DNA from: Acidobacteriota bacterium
Lineage (GTDB): Bacteria > Acidobacteriota > JAAYUB01
Assembly: GCA_029565065.1 (NCBI GenBank)
Contig: JAKQOW010000136.1
Coordinates: 56,897-120,896 of the forward strand
DNA length: 64,000 nt
Direction: 5' to 3'
Shown here: positions 52,141 through 61,848 of the stretch, piece after piece
Position numbering within the stretch: position 1 is the first letter of the stretch
Layout: every line of letters begins with the position of its first letter
Translations under genes and position numbers: made by a program
The notes under the pieces: generated by a model
The model's input: the letters and a program-made list of their open reading frames with translations, nothing else
What the model was told of the DNA's origin: nothing
The model's database searches: none

Positions 52141-54093
52141 TTAATAGCGGACGATCAGGAACCGGCTCTCCGCGTCCTGGAAGGCGCCGATGGCGTCCTT
52201 GTACTCCTTCCAGGCGGCGGCCGGGTAGATCCGTTTCTTCAGCGACAGGGTGGCCTCGCGCCGCAGCGTCGCCCTTTCGGCGGACGCGGCGACCGCCAGC
52301 TCGGCGAATTCGCCGCCGCAGCGCTTTTCCGGCGCCAGCACCGAGCGGTCGACGGCAATGGCGCGGGGGAACTCCAGGCGCTCGGTGATGCGGTACAGCT
52401 TCGTGCAGCGGCTCCGGAACCCGTGCGTCCGGGCGTCGAAGTCGGGAAGGCGCGCGTCCAGCTCGTTGTTGATGGGGTCGCGGCGGGCGTACGACAGCGC
52501 CGGCGAGCGCAGTCGCCAGCCGTCGCCGCTCCGCAGGGCGTAGCGCGGGATGACGCAGTCGATGGCCGCTTCCATGGGCCTGGCGATGTCGTTGGGATCG
52601 CTGTAGGTGAGGGCGGTGATCGCGGCGTCGGGATAGAGGCCCTTGAGGATGCGGGTGAAATACGACTCGGTCTCCGGGCGGTGGTTGGCGCGGGTGGCGC
52701 GCCGCATCATCGCGTCAGTTTGCCCTTCCGCCTTGACGGTCAGCCGGCCGGTGAAGGTGCCGTCATCGGCGATGGTCCCCGTCACCGCCAGGTTGTAGTA
52801 ATGGTTTTCCGGCGGCGAGTACGGGGTGGTCATGAGCGGCTGGCCCTCCTTGTAGCCCACGAGGTACTGCTGCTCCTGCTCGGCCGACGACCACTGCTCG
52901 CGGACCCACGGCACCCAGGTGGGGTCCAGCATCCGGAAGGTGCCGTCGCCCTGGCGCAGCGCCACGACGCTGTGATTGAAAAAGTCGGCCGGGAAGTTGT
53001 CGATCCGGGCGCCGGCCATGGTCATGGCCGGGTATGCCTCAAAGCCGGCGGCGCGGAGGAACGTGACCAGGAGGCTGGCCTTGTCCTTGCACACGCCGCT
53101 CCGGTCGCGGAAGATCATGTCGGAGGGATGGAGGGTATACCCCTCGCCCTCGCCCATGGACAGGCCGGAGTACCGGATGTAGTGGGCCACCCAGTGGTTC
53201 AGAACGTCGATCTTCTCCTCGTCGGTGCGGCAACCCTTGACCAGCTCGTCCACCTTGGCCTTGATCTCGGGCAGCACCTTGAAGCTGAAGTCTTCGTTGA
53301 CGCCATAAAACCACTCCGATTTGTCCTCCCAGCGCACCGTCGTGGAGACGAGCAGCTTGAGGGCCACGTCGGAGGAGGCGACCATGCCCGGCTCCCGCTT
53401 CAGGGGTTCGAGATCCTCGCGGCTGAAGATGTAGCGCATGCCGGTGTCGGTGAACTCGGCGGCCGGAGCCAGCGTGCCGCCGTAGACGCGGTACTGGATC
53501 GGCTTGCCCGCCGGCACCTCCACGGCATAGCGGGTGCTGAGCACCGGGTGGTCGGCCTGCATCTCGACGATGTCGTAGAAATGGCCTTCCATGGGCGGCG
53601 CGAACCGCGTGTCGTCCAGCGCCTCCGCGAGCAACGCGTAGGAGAAGCCCTTTTTCTCCAACTCCATGGTGACGACATCGCCCTCGGCCAGCAGGCCGTA
53701 GGGAATCGACACGCGGACGTTGGGCCAGAAGATGGCTCGCGCCGGCTGGGGATAGCTCCGGACCGCGTCCAGGGGCACCTCGCGGCGGGTGCCGTCGGGG
53801 CGGACCACGGCGGCGCCCGTCACCCGGATGCCCATGGTCAGCGGGTCGTAGAAGAAACTCAACGTCTGAAACTCCCGGCAGCCCGCCGTCGAGAGCACCT
53901 TGACCGCCGAGCGCTCGACGCGGTGACTCATGCCGTTGGGATGCACCCGAACGTCGGTGTCGTTGTAGAGGTACACGTAATCCTGCTTGCCCTTGTACCC
54001 GTCCGCCTTGCGGGACAGCTCGGCCAGCCGGTCGCCGGCCAGCGCCCAGCCGGCGGCGGCCGCGAGCACCAGGAGCGCGATGAATCGCCGCAT
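52141..54093 (-). CDS. Exported DUF3857/transglutaminase-like protein
   Basis: This 650-residue protein has a signal peptide (FIALLVLAAAAGWALAG) and a DUF3857 domain (about 30-220). The transglutaminase-like core (about 285-400) has a complete triad: C335 in DRSGVCKDKASLL, H374 in FFNHSVVAL and D390 in RMLDPTW. A C-terminal beta domain follows. Family members are periplasmic or surface proteins that may cleave or form isopeptide bonds; their substrates are mostly unknown. GAGGAGG precedes the ATG. It is the first gene of a two-gene operon with the inactive relative just downstream. Confidence 0.9.
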   Translation of the reverse strand: MRRFIALLVLAAAAGWALAGDRLAELSRKADGYKGKQDYVYLYNDTDVRVHPNGMSHRVERSAVKVLSTAGCREFQTLSFFYDPLTMGIRVTGAAVVRPDGTRREVPLDAVRSYPQPARAIFWPNVRVSIPYGLLAEGDVVTMELEKKGFSYALLAEALDDTRFAPPMEGHFYDIVEMQADHPVLSTRYAVEVPAGKPIQYRVYGGTLAPAAEFTDTGMRYIFSREDLEPLKREPGMVASSDVALKLLVSTTVRWEDKSEWFYGVNEDFSFKVLPEIKAKVDELVKGCRTDEEKIDVLNHWVAHYIRYSGLSMGEGEGYTLHPSDMIFRDRSGVCKDKASLLVTFLRAAGFEAYPAMTMAGARIDNFPADFFNHSVVALRQGDGTFRMLDPTWVPWVREQWSSAEQEQQYLVGYKEGQPLMTTPYSPPENHYYNLAVTGTIADDGTFTGRLTVKAEGQTDAMMRRATRANHRPETESYFTRILKGLYPDAAITALTYSDPNDIARPMEAAIDCVIPRYALRSGDGWRLRSPALSYARRDPINNELDARLPDFDARTHGFRSRCTKLYRITERLEFPRAIAVDRSVLAPEKRCGGEFAELAVAASAERATLRREATLSLKKRIYPAAAWKEYKDAIGAFQDAESRFLIVRY

Positions 54094-54931
54094 ACTGCCT
54101 CCTCGGGGAAAAATCGAAAAAGCATCTTAGCACCATCCGCCGGTCCGTCCAAACCCGAAACGGGACTGGAGGATCGATGTTTGTTCATTCTCTCGTATTT
54201 GTGCTGGTAATTCGTAACGCCGGGAGTGCCCGGATATCCTGGTGCAACCGGAATCCCTCCGGCGGCCCGCGGCACGATCCCGTCGCGCGAGCGGCGGCGG
54301 CGTGTAGCCCGGACCGAAAGGTCCGGGTGTGCGGAAAGCACGGGGTATCCGCCCGCTCCGCAGGAGCGGGGGAAAACGAGGGCTGAATGGCCTGGCGGTC
54401 GCCGGTGTTTCGTGCTCCAATCCGAAACCGGCGCACGGATTCCGCGGCCGCGGTTGGTACGGGGGATCACGCAGGAAGATCCCCAGGATCGTTCCGATTC
54501 AGCGGGCCGCGTCCGGCGGCCGCGGCCTACGGCCGAATCCAAAGCGGCGTCGAGCCGCCGCACTCCAGAGCGCGGACCGTGGACGGCCCGCGCCATCCAA
54601 AGTCCGCCTCCCGGCGGGAGGCGCGGACATTAGCCCCGCGTGACGCGGGGCGGCGCCTGACTACTCTTGTTGTAGATGTGTGGATATTGCTGGCCGATGT
54701 CGAGATGGACGGCCGAGCGGCGGGAAACCGGTGAACATCCTGATAACATTTGACAGAAGTTCGTTTGTGACTGAGTGATCGGAATCGATCCTTTCCACGA
54801 TTTTCTTGAACTCCTCCGCCGGCTTGAAATACGATGGGGCGATGCCAATTTTCCCTTCGAAAAGAGTACGGGGGTCGAGGGCATGACCACCGGGTCGGGC
54901 GCAAGGATGAGCACGGCGAATGGGGGACTGC
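54094..54931. repeat. Long gene-free spacer with a hairpin cluster
   Basis: About 840 nt between divergent genes without a supportable gene. The part at 54300-54665 holds several hairpins with different stems: CCCGGACC (54308-54315) with 54320-54327; CCCGCTCC (54352-54359) with 54363-54370; GGCCGCG (54505-54511) with 54521-54527; GCCTCCCG (54606-54613) with 54615-54622. CCCCGCG (54634-54640) pairs with 54644-54650 and is followed by GCGCCTGA, a partial third copy of the element at 45960. The recC promoter lies near the right end. Confidence 0.6.
54806..54835 (+). promoter_or_regulatory. Probable promoter of recCBD
   Basis: TTGAAC (54806-54811), 18 bp and TACGAT (54830-54835). The start would be near 54842, with a leader of about 90 nt. 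Confidence 0.45.
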
Positions 54932-57900
54932 ATGGCGAGCAGGGATGACCGGAACGAACGGCGGGCGACGGGCCTGTTTCTCCGGACCAGCAACGACCTG
55001 GACGCCCTGGCCGACCGGCTGGCCCGGACGGTGGCCGAGGAACCGCTCGGCGATCCGCTGCGCCCCGAGATCGTGGTTGTGCCCACCCGCGGTATGGGCC
55101 GGTGGCTGTCGCTCCGACTGGCCCGCGCCACCGGCGTCTGCGCCCACACCCGGTTCGTCTTTCCCAACCGGCTGGTGACCGACGTGCTGCGCCCGCTGGT
55201 TCCGGAAGCGGACGATCCCGCTCCGTTCGACCGGGACAACCTGACCTGGGCGGTGGCCGACCTGCTCCGCACCGACGCCGGAATCACAGGACGGACGGAA
55301 ACGGCACCCATCCGACACTACATCGACGGCAGCGAGCTCAGGCTCTACCAGTTGGCCAGCCGGATCGCCGACACGTTCGATCAGTACCTGGTGTACCGGC
55401 CCGATTTCATGCGGACCTGGGAAGCCAGCGGCCGCTGCTTCCCCGGCGATGCCGATGAGGCGTGGCAGTCGCTGGTCTGGCGCGCCCTGCTGGAGCGGCT
55501 TGGCGGCGGCCACCGCCTGCGGCTGCAGGAGCGATTGCTCACCCGTCTGGAACGGGCGCCGCGGACGGCCGTCTCCGCTCTGGCGTCGCGCGTGTCCGTG
55601 TTCGGACTGCCCACCTTGCCGCCGTACCATCTGAAGCTTTTGTCCGCGCTGGCCCGGCACATCCCCGTTTTCATCCACCTGCTGACGCCATCGGCCGAGT
55701 ACTGGGGCGACCTGCGTTCGGAGCGCGAGCGGCGTCGCTTGCGCGGTGGCCGTCCCGCCGACCCGGAGTTGGACCGCGACCTTCACCTGGAAGCGCACCA
55801 GCCGCTGCTCGAGGCGTGGGGCAAGATCGGCCGCGATTTCCTCGAAGCCCTCATCGAATTGGACGCCCAATCCGAGGAATTGTTTCCCCGACGGGAACGA
55901 CGGCACCTGCTGGGTCACCTCCAGGCGGACCTGGAACGGCTCGTGAACCGCGGGAGCGGCAAAGACCCGGAAGCGGCACCCCTGCCGGTGGCGCCGGACG
56001 ACCGTTCCATCCGGGTGGTGAGCTGCCACAGCCCCATGCGGGAGGCGGAGGTTCTGCACGATCACCTCCTGGACTGCTTCGCCACGCTGCCCGGCCTGGA
56101 GCCCGGCGACATCCTGGTGCTGGCGCCTGACATCGAGACGTATGCGCCGTACCTGCGGGCGGTCTTCGACTCGGCGCCCCCAGGGCGGCGGATCCCGTAC
56201 ACCATCACCGACCGCAGCCCACGCCGTGAGAGCCCGGTGGCGGAGGCCTTCCTGACGCTGCTCCGCCTGGCGGACAGCCGCTTCACCGCGCCGGACGTGC
56301 TGGCCCTGCTCGAATTCGCCCCGGTTCGGGAGCGCTTCGGGCTGGCGGCAGGCGACCTCGAACGGGTTCGGGACTGGTTGGCCGAAGCCAACATTCGGTG
56401 GGGTCTCGACGGCCGCTCCAAGGAACGGCTGGGCCTGCCGCCGGAGCCGGCCCATACTTGGCGCGCCGGCCTGGACCGCCTGCTGCTGGGATATGCCCTG
56501 CCGCCGGACGGCGACAGCCTGTTCGCCGATGTCGCCCCGGCCGGCGGTGTGGCGGGGGACTCCGCCGCGGCTCTGGGCCGGTTGGCCGAACTGGTGGCAG
56601 CGCTGGAACGCCTCGCGCAGATGCTCGATGGCCGTGGGACCCGCCGGGAATGGTCGCAGCGTCTGGCCGCGGTCCTGGACGGCTTCTTCGTCCGGGATGA
56701 GGGGGTGGACCGTGAGGTGGACCGCGTGCGGGCAGTCGTCCACGGCCTGGGCGAACTGACCGGACTGGGTGGCGAAGGACCCGAATACGGCTTGGACGCG
56801 GTGCGGCACTGCCTGGAGGAATCTCTGGGCCGCGCCGGCGCGGAATTCGGCTTTCTGGCCGGTCGGGTAACCTGCTGTTCGCTGGTGCCCATGCGGAGCA
56901 TCCCGTTCCGGGTGATCGCCCTGCTGGGCTTGAATGACGCCGCATTCCCCCGCCAGGCACCGGAGTACGGGTTTGACCTGATCCGGCGCAAAGAGCGGCC
57001 GCTGGACCGCTCGCGGCGGGAAGAGGACCGTTACCTGTTCCTGGAATCCCTATTGTCGGCCGGCGACGTGTTCTACCTGAGTTACGTGGGTCGCCACACC
57101 CGGGACAACGCACGCCTTCAGCCTGCGGTGGTAGTTAGCCAGCTGCTCGAATATATCGACACTGGCTACCGCTTCGCCGGAACTGACCGGCCGTCGGCGG
57201 AAACGGACGGACCGGCGGGCCGGTTTCTGGTGACGGAGCACCCCCTGCAGCCTTACAGCGAGCGCTATTTCACCGGTCCGCCGGACGGCGCGCTCTTCAC
57301 TTTTTCGGAGGCCGACGCGCGGGCGGCCGCGAGCCGGTTGGGACCGGTCGCATCGCCGGTCCCGCCGGCGCCGCTACCCCCGGTGGGACCCGAATGGCGG
57401 TTGCTGACACCGAAACAGTTTATTGATTTTTTTCACAATCCAGCGCGGTTTCTGCTGGTGAACCGGCTGCAGGCCCGATTCGAACGGGCCGAGGCGGAAC
57501 CGTCGGGTGAGGAGCCGTTTGCCCTAGATAAATTGGCCGAGTCCAAACTCAAGCGAGAAATTTTGGACGGGCCGGCGTCCGGAGGTGACCCCGGCCCGGC
57601 ATACGCGCGACTCCGGGCGGAGGGAGCACTGCCTCCCGGCGCGGCGGGGCGGGTGGAATTCGATGGAATATGGCAGGATGTGGAGGCCATCCGGGAACGG
57701 GTAGTGGCGGAGCAGGGTGGCGCCACGCCTCGAACGGCGGCGGTGGACCTCGAGTTTCCGGGTCCGGCAGGCCCGCTGGCCATTCGCGGCACGGTGGGCG
57801 GCATTTTCGACCACACGCTCATCCGGTTCCGCCCGGGAAAGATCCGCGCCCAGGATCTCCTCACCGTCTGGTTGCAGCATCTCCTGCTGACAGCCGGTGA

Positions 57901-58291
57901 CGCCGACGGGGCGGTCCGCAGCGTATTTATCGGGGAGGACGGCAAGTCAGCGGCCTTCGGTTCCGTGGAAGATGCCCGCGGCCTGCTGGTCGGCCTGCTG
58001 GAGGTTTTCTGGGACGGCCTGCACGGTTTCGTCCCGTTCGCTCCCAGGGCGTCCCACGCGTTCGCCGCCGAGTTGCACACAGGCAGTGACCCCGGTCAGG
58101 CATACCGGAAAGCTTGGAAGGCCTGGGAAGAGGATGTTGGAGCGCCCCCCGAATGCGCCGATTTCTGCCTGGGGATGGCGTTGGACCGGTTGAGGGTGTT
58201 CACCGGAGAGGCGGACGGACACCCGGGCTTCGAGCGCCTGGCGCGGGCGGTCTTCGAGCCGCTGCTTCGGGCCCGGGAGGGGAAGCCGTGA
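54932..58291 (+). CDS. recC: Exodeoxyribonuclease V gamma subunit
   Basis: This 1119-residue protein matches RecC in length and in landmarks: LFLRTSNDLDALADRLA at the N-terminus, VVVPTRGMGRWLSLRLA near residue 55, and the central block with VVSCHSPMREAEVLHDHLL. The C-terminal half has IALLGLNDAAFPRQ. No Walker A motif is present, as expected for the inactive helicase fold that scans for Chi in RecBCD. GGGGGA precedes the ATG at 54932; the ATG at 54920 is less well placed. It overlaps recB by 4 nt (GTGA). Confidence 0.92.
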   Translation: MASRDDRNERRATGLFLRTSNDLDALADRLARTVAEEPLGDPLRPEIVVVPTRGMGRWLSLRLARATGVCAHTRFVFPNRLVTDVLRPLVPEADDPAPFDRDNLTWAVADLLRTDAGITGRTETAPIRHYIDGSELRLYQLASRIADTFDQYLVYRPDFMRTWEASGRCFPGDADEAWQSLVWRALLERLGGGHRLRLQERLLTRLERAPRTAVSALASRVSVFGLPTLPPYHLKLLSALARHIPVFIHLLTPSAEYWGDLRSERERRRLRGGRPADPELDRDLHLEAHQPLLEAWGKIGRDFLEALIELDAQSEELFPRRERRHLLGHLQADLERLVNRGSGKDPEAAPLPVAPDDRSIRVVSCHSPMREAEVLHDHLLDCFATLPGLEPGDILVLAPDIETYAPYLRAVFDSAPPGRRIPYTITDRSPRRESPVAEAFLTLLRLADSRFTAPDVLALLEFAPVRERFGLAAGDLERVRDWLAEANIRWGLDGRSKERLGLPPEPAHTWRAGLDRLLLGYALPPDGDSLFADVAPAGGVAGDSAAALGRLAELVAALERLAQMLDGRGTRREWSQRLAAVLDGFFVRDEGVDREVDRVRAVVHGLGELTGLGGEGPEYGLDAVRHCLEESLGRAGAEFGFLAGRVTCCSLVPMRSIPFRVIALLGLNDAAFPRQAPEYGFDLIRRKERPLDRSRREEDRYLFLESLLSAGDVFYLSYVGRHTRDNARLQPAVVVSQLLEYIDTGYRFAGTDRPSAETDGPAGRFLVTEHPLQPYSERYFTGPPDGALFTFSEADARAAASRLGPVASPVPPAPLPPVGPEWRLLTPKQFIDFFHNPARFLLVNRLQARFERAEAEPSGEEPFALDKLAESKLKREILDGPASGGDPGPAYARLRAEGALPPGAAGRVEFDGIWQDVEAIRERVVAEQGGATPRTAAVDLEFPGPAGPLAIRGTVGGIFDHTLIRFRPGKIRAQDLLTVWLQHLLLTAGDADGAVRSVFIGEDGKSAAFGSVEDARGLLVGLLEVFWDGLHGFVPFAPRASHAFAAELHTGSDPGQAYRKAWKAWEEDVGAPPECADFCLGMALDRLRVFTGEADGHPGFERLARAVFEPLLRAREGKP

Positions 58292-61200
58292 CCAAACGAT
58301 CGTGCCAGCCGTTCGACGTGCTCGCCGATGAGCTGCTGGAGGGCCGGCATCTCATCGAAGCCAGCGCCGGCACCGGCAAGACGTACGCCATGGCACTGCT
58401 GTTTCTGCGCCTTCTCCTGGAACCGGCGCGGCCGCCGGCGGTGGACGGGATCCTGGCGGTGACCTTCACTGAAGCGGCCACCGCCGAATTGCGCCAGCGC
58501 ATCCGCCGCTTCCTGGAGCAGGCCCGCCGGCCGGCCCCTGGCAACCACCCCGAGATCGACGCCATCCGGCGGCGGGCGGAGGCGGGTTGCGGCGCCGTGG
58601 AGTTGTCCCGGCGGCTCGAGCGAGCCGCACTGGACCTGGACCGGGCGGCCGTCTTCACCATCCACGGATTCTGCCACCGGGTGTTGCAGGAGTCCGCGTT
58701 CGAGAGCCGGGTGCTCTTCCAGACCGAATTGGCATCGGACGCGGACGATTTGATGCGCGAGGTGGTCTGCGACTTCTGGCGGCGGGAGATCGCTGCCGCC
58801 CCGGCTTGGTTGGCTGTTCATGCCGCCGAGCAGGGGCTCACCCCCGACAAGCTGTACGAGCGGCTGCCCCGCCAGTTGTGGAATCCCGAGTTGCGGCTGC
58901 TGCCGGATGGCGAGGAAGATCCGGAATCCATCATCGCCGAATTGAATGGCCTGCGCGAGCGGCTCTGCACCACCTGGCGGGAAGCCGGCGACGAGGTCAT
59001 GACCATCCTTCGAGGCAAGGGTTTAAACAAAAAAACCTATTCAACGAACGCGATTGAAGGACTGGCTGCGGATTTGGACGCATACTGCCAATCGCGGCCC
59101 GCGCCGGATCGCCTGCCCGCCAAATTTGTCCTGCTGACCCGGACCAAGCTGTCAGACCCCAAGTCGGTCAACAAGGGATACCCGGTCCCCGAGCATCCGT
59201 TCTTCGATCTGTGTGACACGGTTCTGGCCCAGACCGAACGATCCGTCCGGCTCCCGGATGACGCCCTGATCACGCTGGAACGCCGACTGGTGGAGCACGT
59301 CCGCCGGGAGCTGCCCCGGCGCAAGGAGATGGCCAGGGTGCGCGGCTTCGACGACCTGCTGTTGGCAGTGCGCCAGGCTCTGGCGGGAGCCGGAGGCGGG
59401 GCGCTGGGAGCCTCGCTGCGCGCCCGGTACCGGGCGGTGCTGGTGGACGAATTTCAGGACACCGATCCCGTCCAGTACGAGATCTTCCAGCGGGCGTTCG
59501 GGCGAGGCGGCACCACCGTCTTCTACATCGGCGACCCGAAGCAGTCCATCTACAGCTTCCGCGGCGCCGACATCTTCGCCTACCTGCGTGCCGCGCGGGA
59601 ACAGGGCGTGGTCCGGCACACGATGACGCGAAACTACCGCTCCACGCCGGGGCTGCTGGCGGCGACGGCGCGGCTGTTCGGCGGCGAACATCCTTTTGTT
59701 CTGGAGGAGATCGAGCTGCCGCCCGTGACCGCAGACCCGGATCGGCCGTGCCCGTCGCTCAGCCGTAACGGACGCGAGGAGCCGGCCCTGATCGTTTGGA
59801 CCCTGCCCAACGATCTCCCCGAATGGTCTCGAATACGCTCGGGCCTGTTCAGTGCTCCGGCAGCCAAGGACGCTGTTGCAGCCGGTACGGCCGGCGAGAT
59901 CCGCCGTCTCCTGGATCCCGCCTGTGGATACACGATCGGCGGGGAGCCGGTCCGGCCGGCCCAAATCGGTATCCTCGTCTATAGCCGGACCGATGCGCGG
60001 CTGATGAAAAACGTGCTCCAGGTAGCCGGAGTGCCGGCAGTGCTCTCCCGGGCCGACAACGTGTTCAGTTCACCGGAGGCGGAGGAACTGGAGCTCGTCC
60101 TGCGGGCGGTGGCGGCGCCGTCGTCGGGCGGAGCGGTGCGCGCCGCGCTCCTCACCGACGCTCTGGGGTTGGACCTGGCCGGTGTGGACCGGCTGGCCCG
60201 CGAGGCGACGGAGTGGGAAGGCTGGCTCGAGCTGTTCGGCCAACTGCATGACGCGTGGGTACAGCGCGGTCTGCTCCCCATGCTCCGGCGGCTGGACGCG
60301 GAGTGCGGGGTCCGGGGACGGCTGCTGGGCCTGGCCGGCGGCGAACGGCGGGTGACCAATTTCTACCACGTGGCGGAGCTGACCCACCGGGCCGAAGGGA
60401 CCGGCGGCTGGGGCCTGGCCGGCGCCATCGGGTGGCTGGCCGCCCGGCGGGCCGAATCCGGCGACGACCGGGTGGACGAATATGAGTTGCGCCTGGAGAG
60501 CGACGCCGACGCCGTCCAGATCCTGACCATGCACCGTAGCAAGGGGCTCGAGTATCCCGTGGTGTTTATTCCGTTCCCATGGAGCCAGGGGCGGAGAGGA
60601 TCGGACAAGGAGCCGTGCGGTTATCATGACGACGACGGAGTTCCGGTGTGGGACTACCGGTGCACGGGCAGGGCCCGATCCGATCGGGAAAAACTGGCCG
60701 AGGACGTGCGGCTGCTCTATGTGGCCGTGACCCGCGCCCGGTGCCGGTGCTACCTGGCCTGGGACCGTATCAACAGGGCGGACAAGTCCGCGCCCGCCTA
60801 TCTCTTTCACCGGCGCGGCGGCGATCCCGTGCTGCCGCCGACGCGCGATGCGCTACTGGCGGACCTGGTTGCCATGGCGGGCGATGCGCCAATCGAAATC
60901 ACAGACCTGTCTGTGGACGCAGGAGCGTCATCCGCACCGCCGGCTGGGCCGTCCGTCTACCGGGCCCCGCGGATGCTGCCGGCACCGGTGCCGGCGGGCT
61001 GGCGCGTGGTGAGCTACTCCGTGCTCAAGCGGGGCGCTGCTGCGGCACCCGCCGACGAGGAGCTGCCCGATCACGATCTGGAGCCGGCGGCGATGGCCGG
61101 TACGACGGCATTGCCGGAAGCCGGCCGCGACGGTGAGTTCGCCTTTCCGCGGGGCGTGCGCGCCGGCACGGCGCTGCACGCGATCCTGGAGCGGATCGAC

Positions 61201-61848
61201 TTCGCCGCGCCCGACTGCTCCGGCGTGGTGGAAGAGCAGCTCCGGCGGCACGGCCTGGCCCGGCGGTCGTCGGACGGCGCGGCCTGGAGCCCCGGGGTGG
61301 CCCGCTGGATGCAGCGGGTGCTGGCCGCGCCGCTGGCCGACGGCCTGCGGCTGGCGGACATCAGCGGACCGGACCGGGTCCCGGAGTTGGAGTTCTGGCT
61401 GCCGCTCCGGCTGGTGACCCCGGCGGACCTGGCGGCGCTGGCCGGCGATGACGAGCCGTCCGCGCTGACCGCCGTCTCCGGGTATCTGCGGGGCTACATC
61501 GATCTGGTGTTCCGCCACGCCGGCCGGTACTACCTGCTGGACTGGAAGTCCAACCACCTCGGCGCCCAGGCCGGTGACTACCTGCCGGAGCGGCTCGCCG
61601 AGGCCATGCGCGTCCACCATTACGACCTGCAGCTCAACCTGTACGTGCTGGCGCTGCACCGGTACCTGGCGCGCACGCTTCCCGGCTACGACTATGACCG
61701 CCACATGGGCGGCGCCTTTTACCTGTTCCTGCGGGGGATGGATCCGGCGGACCCGCGCCGTCCCGGAGTCTTTCACCGTCGCCCCGACCGGGCGGAGGTG
61801 GCGGGGTGGGCGGCGCGCATCCTGGAGGAGCCGTCATGGACGCCGTAG
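58288..61848 (+). CDS. recB: Exodeoxyribonuclease V beta subunit
   Basis: This 1186-residue SF1A helicase-nuclease has Walker A EASAGTGKTYAMA (K31) and Walker B VDEFQD (386-391). Motif III/IV is YIGDPKQSIYSFRGADIF and motif V is LTMHRSKGLEYPVVF, with LLYVAVTRAR at motif VI. The C-terminal RecB nuclease has D1072 in GYIDLVF and D1085/K1087 in YLLDWKSN. It unwinds and cuts duplex DNA ends for repair and phage defence. The start is a GTG at 58288 overlapping the recC stop, so the three genes are translationally coupled. It is close to the E. coli length (1180). Confidence 0.95.
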   Translation: MTKRSCQPFDVLADELLEGRHLIEASAGTGKTYAMALLFLRLLLEPARPPAVDGILAVTFTEAATAELRQRIRRFLEQARRPAPGNHPEIDAIRRRAEAGCGAVELSRRLERAALDLDRAAVFTIHGFCHRVLQESAFESRVLFQTELASDADDLMREVVCDFWRREIAAAPAWLAVHAAEQGLTPDKLYERLPRQLWNPELRLLPDGEEDPESIIAELNGLRERLCTTWREAGDEVMTILRGKGLNKKTYSTNAIEGLAADLDAYCQSRPAPDRLPAKFVLLTRTKLSDPKSVNKGYPVPEHPFFDLCDTVLAQTERSVRLPDDALITLERRLVEHVRRELPRRKEMARVRGFDDLLLAVRQALAGAGGGALGASLRARYRAVLVDEFQDTDPVQYEIFQRAFGRGGTTVFYIGDPKQSIYSFRGADIFAYLRAAREQGVVRHTMTRNYRSTPGLLAATARLFGGEHPFVLEEIELPPVTADPDRPCPSLSRNGREEPALIVWTLPNDLPEWSRIRSGLFSAPAAKDAVAAGTAGEIRRLLDPACGYTIGGEPVRPAQIGILVYSRTDARLMKNVLQVAGVPAVLSRADNVFSSPEAEELELVLRAVAAPSSGGAVRAALLTDALGLDLAGVDRLAREATEWEGWLELFGQLHDAWVQRGLLPMLRRLDAECGVRGRLLGLAGGERRVTNFYHVAELTHRAEGTGGWGLAGAIGWLAARRAESGDDRVDEYELRLESDADAVQILTMHRSKGLEYPVVFIPFPWSQGRRGSDKEPCGYHDDDGVPVWDYRCTGRARSDREKLAEDVRLLYVAVTRARCRCYLAWDRINRADKSAPAYLFHRRGGDPVLPPTRDALLADLVAMAGDAPIEITDLSVDAGASSAPPAGPSVYRAPRMLPAPVPAGWRVVSYSVLKRGAAAAPADEELPDHDLEPAAMAGTTALPEAGRDGEFAFPRGVRAGTALHAILERIDFAAPDCSGVVEEQLRRHGLARRSSDGAAWSPGVARWMQRVLAAPLADGLRLADISGPDRVPELEFWLPLRLVTPADLAALAGDDEPSALTAVSGYLRGYIDLVFRHAGRYYLLDWKSNHLGAQAGDYLPERLAEAMRVHHYDLQLNLYVLALHRYLARTLPGYDYDRHMGGAFYLFLRGMDPADPRRPGVFHRRPDRAEVAGWAARILEEPSWTP

